DNA of 58,398 nt from JAUVKT01 sp964634565. GTDB lineage: Bacteria; Bacteroidota; Bacteroidia; Bacteroidales; VadinHA17. The notes under the pieces are model-generated. The model saw only the letters and a list, made by a program, of their open reading frames with translations, was not told the DNA's origin and did no database searches. The stretch's first letter is position 1; every line of letters starts with the position of its first letter. Of this stretch, positions 52,374 to 58,398 are shown in pieces. The stretch spans positions 1 to 58,398 of the forward strand of contig CAZWLP010000008.1 in the NCBI GenBank assembly GCA_964634565.1, in the 5' to 3' direction. The translations under genes and the position numbers were made by a program.

Positions 52374-54245
52374 CTAATTTATATCATCGAGCAGGTTGGA
52401 AACAACGCTATATAACTGTTCCTTCCTAACAGGCTTAATAAGGCAAGCATCACATCCGGCTTCCAGAACAAAATCCTGCTCCTCTTCGAATAGAAATGCT
52501 GTCTGGGCGACGATAGGTATTGTTTTGCGAATCTTTCTTATTTCTTTTGTTGCCTCCAGTCCATTCATCTCCTCCATCTGCATATCAAGCAGTATAAGAT
52601 CAATATCATCATTCTCCTTTACAAGACTAAGGGCTTCCTCTCCGGATCTGGCCTGTATAACTGTTACCCCTGTATCTGATAATATTCTGTGCAGGTATTT
52701 TAATATATCATGATTATCGTCAGCAATCAGTATTTTTTTATTCTTCCAGTTATATACCTTTGGTTCTTTTAATTTATCAATCTTATCTGATTCTACTGCC
52801 GTACTCTCAACCGGACGATAGGGTATTGTAAAAAAGAACTCTGAACCTGCTCCCTTCTCCGATTCTACCCACAGATAACCATCCATCTCCTCAATCACCT
52901 GCTTGGTAAGCGTTAAACCGACTCCCAATCCTTCAAAGGGACGATGATGGCCATCAGATTCCTGTCGGAACTGTTCAAATATTGATTTTAAATTATCTTT
53001 GCTTATCCCAATCCCTGTATCTTTAACTGTAAACATCATGGAAGTGCCTGCCATTGCAGACTTAATCTCGATCGAACCTGAGCGGGTAAATTTTACAGCA
53101 TTATCAACAATATGCCTGAACACTCTTTTAAGCCATACCTCGTCGGCATAAACCACATCTCTCGGCTCTTTCAGATTTTTTCTGATATGAAGTTCTATTT
53201 CCTTACCTGATCTTGTAATAAGCTCTTTCGCATAATTCTCGGCAAAGTCAAGCAAGCTATTAATCCTTACGGGATTATAATGAATCTCTATTTCGGAATT
53301 TTCCAACCTTGAAAGGTCAATAATATCGCTTATTATCTGTAAAAGCCTTTCTGTATTCTGATTAAGATATCCAACATATTCCTCTCTTACTTTATCATCG
53401 GTATCCAGATCATTAAGAAGATTGGCAAAACCGACAATACTGTTAAGGGGAGTTCTGATTTCGTGACTAATATTTGCAAGGAAGGTAGACTTAAGCCTGT
53501 TGCTCTCTTCTGCTTTTTCTTTTGCAATAAGAAGTTCATTTTGAGTTTCCTTTATCGAAGTAATATCCCGGGATATCACAAGGTAGCCTAAAATATCACC
53601 CGAATCATCTTTTATCTCAACCGACTTAGAAAGCAGAAAAATATAATTACTGTCTTTATTTCTCAATCTCAATTCGCTCTCATAAATACCAGAATCTTTT
53701 AAAGCCTTGATTCTTTTATCTGAATAATCACTATCATCAGGATGGAGCAATATTTTATCGCGCTGATCAGGGTTGATATTATGATACTCATCTCTTGTAA
53801 GTCCGATCAGACTATAAAAAGCTGAATTGCCAAATTTAATCTCCCAGTCTGTATTATAGAATGCAATTCCATCATCGGCAGAAGACAGCATCATTCCATA
53901 TAATTTCTCAGAGTTAGCATGCTCTCTCTCGATTTCTTCTATTCTATCCCTTAGTTCAGTATTGGTTTTATTTAAGGAGCTGATTTCTTTTATCAGCTCG
54001 CCATTTTCTATTTCTTTATTATAACCATAGCGATCTCGCTTATAGGCATATCTGGCAAGAAAAACAATCGCTACCAGGAAGAGCGAAATAGCCAGAAGCA
54101 TTGTATAGAGACTTGCAGGCTGAATATCTTTATCCCACAATAAATAAACTTCTTTATATAATTTATCTATATAGAGGAAACTACTCTGATAATCTGACAG
54201 AGTAATAAGAACATTACTAAAATAAAATATTGCAGACGTAAGCAT
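52374..54245 (-). CDS. Membrane-anchored hybrid histidine kinase
   Basis: The protein has 623 residues. An N-terminal region of about 45 residues outside is followed by a membrane helix (about 46-66). A coiled coil (NTELRDRIEEIEREHANSEK), a PAS domain (about 115-235), HisKA (LANISHEIRTPLNSIVGFAN near 255) and HATPase (GVGLTLTKQVIEEMDGYLWV near 440) come next. A receiver with Asp in DLILLDMQMEEMNGLEA near 555 ends it. The closest relative in this window is the kinase at 40753, with the same HisKA-HATPase-receiver order. No partner gene is adjacent. Confidence 0.88.
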   Translation of the reverse strand: MLTSAIFYFSNVLITLSDYQSSFLYIDKLYKEVYLLWDKDIQPASLYTMLLAISLFLVAIVFLARYAYKRDRYGYNKEIENGELIKEISSLNKTNTELRDRIEEIEREHANSEKLYGMMLSSADDGIAFYNTDWEIKFGNSAFYSLIGLTRDEYHNINPDQRDKILLHPDDSDYSDKRIKALKDSGIYESELRLRNKDSNYIFLLSKSVEIKDDSGDILGYLVISRDITSIKETQNELLIAKEKAEESNRLKSTFLANISHEIRTPLNSIVGFANLLNDLDTDDKVREEYVGYLNQNTERLLQIISDIIDLSRLENSEIEIHYNPVRINSLLDFAENYAKELITRSGKEIELHIRKNLKEPRDVVYADEVWLKRVFRHIVDNAVKFTRSGSIEIKSAMAGTSMMFTVKDTGIGISKDNLKSIFEQFRQESDGHHRPFEGLGVGLTLTKQVIEEMDGYLWVESEKGAGSEFFFTIPYRPVESTAVESDKIDKLKEPKVYNWKNKKILIADDNHDILKYLHRILSDTGVTVIQARSGEEALSLVKENDDIDLILLDMQMEEMNGLEATKEIRKIRKTIPIVAQTAFLFEEEQDFVLEAGCDACLIKPVRKEQLYSVVSNLLDDIN

Positions 54246-54420
54246 ATATTAATAACCCATACGGGTCATTTTGAAATACAAATTCATATATCAGGCTCAA
54301 AAGACAGATTTTGTTTATATTGCTGCAAAACCTGATCCAAGCAGGTGTAAAAATATAAAATTTAAAGGATCCGCTACAACCAATCCACTTTTTTATTGTT
54401 AAGTATTAAAAGAATAATAT

Positions 54421-54897
54421 ATGGAATCGGGAGAAAGAAAATATAAAAACAAAGATATAACTGTGTACTGGAAGCCATCTTCGTGCATACACGCCTCCAC
54501 ATGTATTAATGAACTCCCAACTGTTTTCAGGACGAATAAAAAGCCCTGGGTAAGCATGGAAGGTGGCAGCACTGATAAAATTATTGAAGTTGTAGACAGA
54601 TGTCCTGTAGATGCTCTTACATGGAAATATAACGATCAGGAGAAAAATGACGGTATTGGTAACGAGCATCCAAATCATGTTAAAAACAGAAGGAAGACCC
54701 TTTTAACTGATGACTCTGATTTTGATAAGGCAATTTCCGTCAGGATGATAAATGATGGTCCATACATTATCAACGGAAGTTTCTACCTGGAAAGGGAAAA
54801 TGGTGTAAGAACCAAATTTAATGGAACTGTATCAGTATGCAATTGTGGAAGAACCAAATTACCTCCTTTTTGCGACGGATCACACAGGATTGGATAA
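54421..54897 (+). CDS. Fer4_19-CDGSH fusion iron-sulfur protein
   Basis: The protein has 158 residues. The N-terminal ~70 residues (DITVYWKPSSCIHASTCINE, later VVDRCPVDALTW) match the small Fer4_19 mono-cluster domain. The C-terminal part ends in CNCGRTKLPPFCDGSH. It fits the CDGSH pattern CxC-x2-(S/T)-x3-P-x-CDG-S-H that holds a [2Fe-2S] cluster with one histidine ligand. The protein is cytosolic, without a signal peptide. Roles in redox or Fe-S traffic are assumed from the family. A second CDGSH protein follows after 10 nt. Confidence 0.87.
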   Translation: MESGERKYKNKDITVYWKPSSCIHASTCINELPTVFRTNKKPWVSMEGGSTDKIIEVVDRCPVDALTWKYNDQEKNDGIGNEHPNHVKNRRKTLLTDDSDFDKAISVRMINDGPYIINGSFYLERENGVRTKFNGTVSVCNCGRTKLPPFCDGSHRIG

Positions 54898-54907
54898 AAA
54901 TTATATT

Positions 54908-55129
54908 ATGGAAAGTAAAGTATCAACCCCTGTTATTGAATTAATTAAGAATGGTCCGATGAGAATATCCGGCAACTATTCTATCACCGATGAGAAGAAC
55001 AATAAGATCAGCGAAGGGAAAGAGGTGTATCTATGCAGGTGCGGAAAATCTCTCAACAAGCCCTATTGTGACGGATCACATAAATCAAATATGCTTGATG
55101 GTAATCAAGAAAAAGAATCCTGTGATTAG
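54908..55129 (+). CDS. Small CDGSH iron-sulfur protein
   Basis: From the ATG at 54908 (MESKVSTPVIELIKNGPMRI) this is 73 residues; the longer upstream reading overlaps the previous gene in another frame. The motif CRCGKSLNKPYCDGSH near 46-61 fits the CDGSH [2Fe-2S] pattern. It resembles the CDGSH half of the preceding fusion protein (NDGPYIINGSF versus KNGPMRISGNYS), so the pair looks like a local duplication. It ends 72 nt before arcA. Confidence 0.85.
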   Translation: MESKVSTPVIELIKNGPMRISGNYSITDEKNNKISEGKEVYLCRCGKSLNKPYCDGSHKSNMLDGNQEKESCD

Positions 55130-55149
55130 TAATATTTTATTTCCTGTAT

Positions 55150-55180
55150 TTTAATGGTAGCTATTTTCTGACTAAATTTG
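55150..55180 (+). promoter_or_regulatory. Promoter of arcA
   Basis: TAAATTTG (55173-55180) is a perfect -7 element. TTTA lies 19 nt upstream (55150-55153), one base from the -33 TTTG. The start point would be near 55187, a short leader before the ATG at 55202. Confidence 0.6.
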
Positions 55181-55201
55181 CACAATATTTAACTAATTGA
55201 T

Positions 55202-56449
55202 ATGCAAATAAATATTGGGGCAGATTCAGAACTGGGCAAACTTGAGGGTGTAATCATTCACACGCCGGGTCCGGAAGTAGAAAACATGAATCCCAAAAAT
55301 GCAGAAAGAGCTCTTTATAGTGATATTTTAAATCTGTCAGTAGCACGTGAGGAGTATGCCCAGTTAAGCGGAGTACTGAAAAAAGTATGTACAGCATTTG
55401 AGGTAGTCGATCTGCTGAAAGAAACCCTGGCTGTAGAAAAGGCACGCGAAATGATAATAAAAGGTGCCTGCGATAAGGACATAGGTCTTTTCGAAAGGTT
55501 AAATTCAATGGAACATAATTTACTCGCAAGTAAATTAATTGAGGGTATTGAGATTGAAAGAAATAACTTAACCACCTATCTTAGCAAAGAAAAATATGAC
55601 CTCAGGCCTCTTCATAATTTTTTCTTTACCAGAGACTCAGCCGTAGTTATTAATAATAATGTGCTTATTTCCAGGATGGCCAATAAGGTAAGGCAAAGGG
55701 AGGCCACCATTATGAAGAACATTTTCAGATATCACCCATCATTTTCGACAAATATTATTGACCCGACAGATTTTGGAGATGAGCCTTCTAAGGTAAGTAT
55801 TGAGGGCGGTGATATTCTGGTAGCCCGTAAAGATATACTTATAGTGGGAAATGGTTCCAGAACAACCACAGAGGGAATCGATTCAATAATCGAAATTGCC
55901 AAGAAATATTCCACAAATAAGTTTCATATTATTGTACAGGAATTACCATACACGCCCGAATCCTTTATTCATCTCGACATGGTATTTACTCTTCTTGACC
56001 ATGATAAATATATGGCTTTTGCCCCTTTAATATTAAAGATGAATAAGTTCCAGACTGTGCACATTGAGATCGAGAATCAAAAGGTTTCTTCGATTAAAGA
56101 CGTTAAGGATCTTCCAACGATTCTTGCCTCACTGGGTATGGAGATGGATGCTGTGAAATGTGGTGGTGAAAAAGATGATTGGGTTATGGAAAGAGAACAA
56201 TGGCATAGCGGAGCAAACTTCTTTGCAATAGCACCTGGAAAATTACTGGCTTACTCCCGCAATATTTATACTCTTGAGGAAATGTCAAAAAACGGATTTG
56301 ATATCCTGAGTGCAAACGATGTTATTTCGGGCAAATGTAACCCGGATGATTACCGAAAATGTGTTATCGGTATCGACGGATCAGAATTATCAAGAGGCGG
56401 TGGCGGTGCAAGGTGCATGACCATGCCTATCTCCAGAAAGCCAGTCTGA
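55202..56449 (+). CDS. arcA: Arginine deiminase
   Basis: The protein has 415 residues. It hydrolyses arginine to citrulline and ammonia. Family motifs are GKLEGVIIHTPGPEVENMNP near 12, HNFFFTRDSAVVI near 139 (Asp), IEGGDILVARKDILIVGNGS near 200 (Glu), FIHLDMVFTLLDHDKYMAF near 258 (His) and GGGGARCMTMP near the end with the nucleophilic cysteine near 405. Length is normal (about 410). No carbamate kinase or ornithine carbamoyltransferase is adjacent, so whether it feeds ATP synthesis here is open. It is convergent with sucC at a 5-nt gap. Confidence 0.93.
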   Translation: MQINIGADSELGKLEGVIIHTPGPEVENMNPKNAERALYSDILNLSVAREEYAQLSGVLKKVCTAFEVVDLLKETLAVEKAREMIIKGACDKDIGLFERLNSMEHNLLASKLIEGIEIERNNLTTYLSKEKYDLRPLHNFFFTRDSAVVINNNVLISRMANKVRQREATIMKNIFRYHPSFSTNIIDPTDFGDEPSKVSIEGGDILVARKDILIVGNGSRTTTEGIDSIIEIAKKYSTNKFHIIVQELPYTPESFIHLDMVFTLLDHDKYMAFAPLILKMNKFQTVHIEIENQKVSSIKDVKDLPTILASLGMEMDAVKCGGEKDDWVMEREQWHSGANFFAIAPGKLLAYSRNIYTLEEMSKNGFDILSANDVISGKCNPDDYRKCVIGIDGSELSRGGGGARCMTMPISRKPV

Positions 56450-56454
56450 ATAAG

Positions 56455-57645
56455 CTAGCCCAACACTTCTCTTACTTTCTCTGCTGCATCGGCAAAAGAA
56501 ATTGCCGAAAACACTTCCAGTCCGGAATTATCTATAATATCCTTGGCTTCTTCAGCATTTGTTCCCTGCAAACGAACAATAACAGGTACCGGCAAGTCGC
56601 CAATTGATTTACAGGCCTCAACTACTCCATTGGCCACCCTGTCGCATCTGACTATCCCTCCAAAAATATTTATCAGGATTGCTTTAACAGACGGATCTTT
56701 CATTATTATTCTAAACCCGGCTTCAACTGTTTCAGCATTTGCTGTACCACCGACGTCGAGGAAATTTGCCGGATCACCACCAGATAATTTTATTAGATCC
56801 ATAGTTGCCATAGCCAATCCGGCTCCATTAACCATACAGCCAACGTTCCCGTCAAGTTTAATAAAATTAAGATTATACTTCCCTGCTTCAACTTCTGTCG
56901 GGTCTTCTTCACTCAGATCTCTCATTTCGGCTATCTCGGGATGTCTGAAAATTGCGCTATCATCAATACTGAATTTACAGTCGATAGCCATTATCTTATT
57001 ATCACTTGTTTTTAATACAGGATTAATTTCCAGCAACTGGGCATCACTACTCAGAAAAGCATTATACAGTCCGCCAACAAACTTCAGCATATCCTTAAAA
57101 CTTTCTCCACTCAGGCCGAGATTAAATGCAATACGCCTTTTTTGAAAGCCCTGCAAACCAACCGCCGGATCAATATGTTCCTTAAAAATAAGATGAGGAG
57201 TCTTTTCTGCCACTTCTTCTATATCCATCCCTCCCTCAGTGGAATACATTATTACATTACGGCCGGTGTTTCTGTCCAGCAGAATACTCATATAAAACTC
57301 TTCCGGTTCAGATTCGCCAGGATAAAAGACGTTCTGCTCCACTAATATCTTTTTAACTTCTTTTCCTGCAGGTCCTGTTTGAGGGGTACGCAGTTGCATA
57401 CCAAGTATTTCAGATGCAAGTTCCTTCACCTCATCAACAGATTTAGCTATCTTAACTCCCCCTCCCTTGCCACGACCACCGGCATGTATCTGAGCCTTAA
57501 CCACATATAAATCGGAGTTAAAGTCTTCCTTAAGCTTTTTAGCTGCTGCAACTGCCTGTTCAGGTGTATCTGCAACGAAGCCTTCGGAGGTTCTTACATT
57601 ATGTTTCTTAAGTATTGATTTGCCCTGGTACTCATGTAGGTTCAT
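56455..57645 (-). CDS. sucC: Succinate-CoA ligase, beta subunit
   Basis: The protein has 396 residues. It opens MNLHEYQGKSILKKHNVRTS. The ATP-grasp region is VVKAQIHAGGRGKGGGVKIA near 48-67. LLEINPVLKTSDNKIMAIDC lies near 205, and NFLDVGGTANAETVEAGFRI near 292 and INIFGGIVRCDRVANGVVEA near 320 are also typical. It makes ATP or GTP from succinyl-CoA. The alpha subunit gene sucD is not next to it in this window. Divergent from the RNA methyltransferase gene at 57744. Confidence 0.94.
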   Translation of the reverse strand: MNLHEYQGKSILKKHNVRTSEGFVADTPEQAVAAAKKLKEDFNSDLYVVKAQIHAGGRGKGGGVKIAKSVDEVKELASEILGMQLRTPQTGPAGKEVKKILVEQNVFYPGESEPEEFYMSILLDRNTGRNVIMYSTEGGMDIEEVAEKTPHLIFKEHIDPAVGLQGFQKRRIAFNLGLSGESFKDMLKFVGGLYNAFLSSDAQLLEINPVLKTSDNKIMAIDCKFSIDDSAIFRHPEIAEMRDLSEEDPTEVEAGKYNLNFIKLDGNVGCMVNGAGLAMATMDLIKLSGGDPANFLDVGGTANAETVEAGFRIIMKDPSVKAILINIFGGIVRCDRVANGVVEACKSIGDLPVPVIVRLQGTNAEEAKDIIDNSGLEVFSAISFADAAEKVREVLG

Positions 57646-57718
57646 AATCTTATTCTTTGGATTGTAAAGTCATTATGTGGATAAAATATTGAAGAGTCCA
57701 AATTACAGTTTTTTTCTC

Positions 57719-57726
57719 TAATTTAG
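57719..57726 (+). promoter_or_regulatory. -7-like element before the RNA methyltransferase gene
   Basis: TAATTTAG differs from TAnnTTTG at one base and lies 17 nt before the ATG (57744). No -33 element is clear. Confidence 0.3.
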
Positions 57727-57743
57727 TAATCAAATCCGATGTT

Positions 57744-58280
57744 ATGCGAAAGCTAAAAAACTCTGAACTGAATAGAAAATCAATACAGGAGTATAAGCAA
57801 TCAGATAAGACACCGATAACTATCATTATGGACAATATAAGAAGCCTGAATAATATCGGTTCTATATTCAGAACAGGTGACGGCTTCCTGATTGAGAAAG
57901 TTATATTATGTGGAATCTCTGCCACTCCGCCACACAGGGATATTCATAAAACAGCTCTCGGGGCTACTGAATCGGTTGACTGGGAATACTATGAAAATAC
58001 CACAGATGCTGTTAGTCACCTTAAGAAGGAAGGATATACCATCATTGCTGTTGAGCAGGCAGTTGGTTCAATATTGTTGCAGGATTTTGTACATACCAGG
58101 GGCTCATCGTATGCAGTTATTTTCGGACATGAAGTAAAAGGCATCTCACAGGATATTGTTGATATGTGTGATTATTGCGTAGAGATACCACAATTCGGAA
58201 CCAAACACTCTTTTAATGTAGCGGTTTCAGCCGGAATAGTTCTATGGGAAATTTATAGGAAAACGATATCTGATAAATAA
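57744..58280 (+). CDS. SpoU/TrmH-family RNA 2'-O-methyltransferase
   Basis: The protein has 178 residues. It is a SPOUT fold enzyme with SAM-knot motifs: MDNIRSLNNIGSIFRTGDGF near 29 (motif 1), YAVIFGHEVKGISQDIVDMC near 126 (motif 2), VEIPQFGTKHSFNVAVSAGI near 149 (motif 3). It lacks the extra N-terminal RNA-binding domain of RlmB, so it is the short form. It may act on tRNA or rRNA; the target is not evident. It is followed by a strong bidirectional terminator. Confidence 0.86.
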   Translation: MRKLKNSELNRKSIQEYKQSDKTPITIIMDNIRSLNNIGSIFRTGDGFLIEKVILCGISATPPHRDIHKTALGATESVDWEYYENTTDAVSHLKKEGYTIIAVEQAVGSILLQDFVHTRGSSYAVIFGHEVKGISQDIVDMCDYCVEIPQFGTKHSFNVAVSAGIVLWEIYRKTISDK

Positions 58281-58282
58281 AA

Positions 58283-58309
58283 AAAAGGGACACAAATTGT
58301 GTCCCTTTT
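58283..58309. terminator. Bidirectional terminator after the methyltransferase gene
   Basis: AAAAGGGACACAA, one base, then TTGTGTCCCTTTT form a perfect hairpin with T runs on both strands, between convergent genes. Confidence 0.88.
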
Positions 58310-58330
58310 AAATTATTTATTTCCCAGGTA

Positions 58331-58398
58331 CTATTGTACTATTGCTTTAAATGCTTCGTCTTCTGCAAACATTGCAAATTCAATATCTTTTGCAGCAT
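58331..58398 (-). CDS. C-terminal 21 residues of an unidentified protein, 5' end outside window
   Basis: The minus strand reads AAKDIEFAMFAEDEAFKAIV plus Q then TAG at 58333-58331. The reading frame is open to the right edge, and the terminator at 58283-58309 follows it at the right distance. The fragment is too short to assign a family. Confidence 0.55.
   Translation of the reverse strand, partial: AAKDIEFAMFAEDEAFKAIVQ

Overview
The window looks like a chromosomal segment of an anaerobic or facultatively anaerobic member of the Bacteroidota (Bacteroidales/Marinilabiliales-like; I cannot place it more finely). The evidence is a SusC/SusD pair, a PorQ homologue and a type IX secretion (T9SS) sorting domain, a fused CcsBA-type cytochrome c synthetase, Bacteroidota-style promoters (TTTG-N19-TAnnTTTG), AT-rich DNA and many two-component proteins. 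I see no rRNA or tRNA genes, CRISPR arrays, insertion sequences or phage genes.

Region 1 (1-11200) is respiratory. A truncated ccsBA and an FNR-like regulator read leftward. A hexaheme lipoprotein with a collagen-like stalk reads rightward. A seven-gene leftward operon (10904 to 4782) encodes a monoheme lipoprotein, an outer-membrane barrel, a membrane-anchored heptaheme cytochrome, a b-type cytochrome, a Tat-exported ferredoxin, an NrfD-type membrane protein and an Ig-like anchored protein. No catalytic subunit is present. An FNR-like inverted repeat lies about 130 nt upstream of both the hexaheme gene and the operon.

Region 2 (11210-17045) is a fatty-acid oxidation operon: etfB, etfA, a membrane FeS/cytochrome b protein, a CCG-domain FeS protein and an acyl-CoA dehydrogenase. 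The middle pair looks like a two-gene ETF:menaquinone oxidoreductase. A textbook Bacteroidota promoter precedes it.

Region 3 (18176-36969) is the most striking part. It is a co-oriented set around poly-gamma-glutamate (PGA) synthase genes (capB, capC, pgsW). With them are a CapD-like gamma-glutamyltransferase, a DUF6305-like protein, an exported M14/AstE-like hydrolase, a 48-residue membrane protein, a solitary DctM-type permease, SusC/SusD, an exported glutamate racemase, and a histidine kinase with a sigma-54 response regulator. Two paralogous exported N-formylglutamate-amidohydrolase-family proteins bracket the locus, one of them a T9SS substrate. A sigma-54-type promoter and a possible upstream activator site sit in front of the first gene, dctM. 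I infer a regulated system that makes, cuts, racemises and recaptures gamma-linked glutamate polymer.

Region 4 (37077-58398) is mostly housekeeping and envelope: porQ-cmk-ispH, pfkA, a large hybrid kinase, a complete GDP-D-glycero-D-manno-heptose operon with a glycosyltransferase, a GT9 heptosyltransferase with a DUF6165-like protein, priA, a second hybrid kinase, two CDGSH proteins, arginine deiminase, sucC, a SpoU-family RNA methyltransferase, and the tail of an unidentified gene at the right edge.
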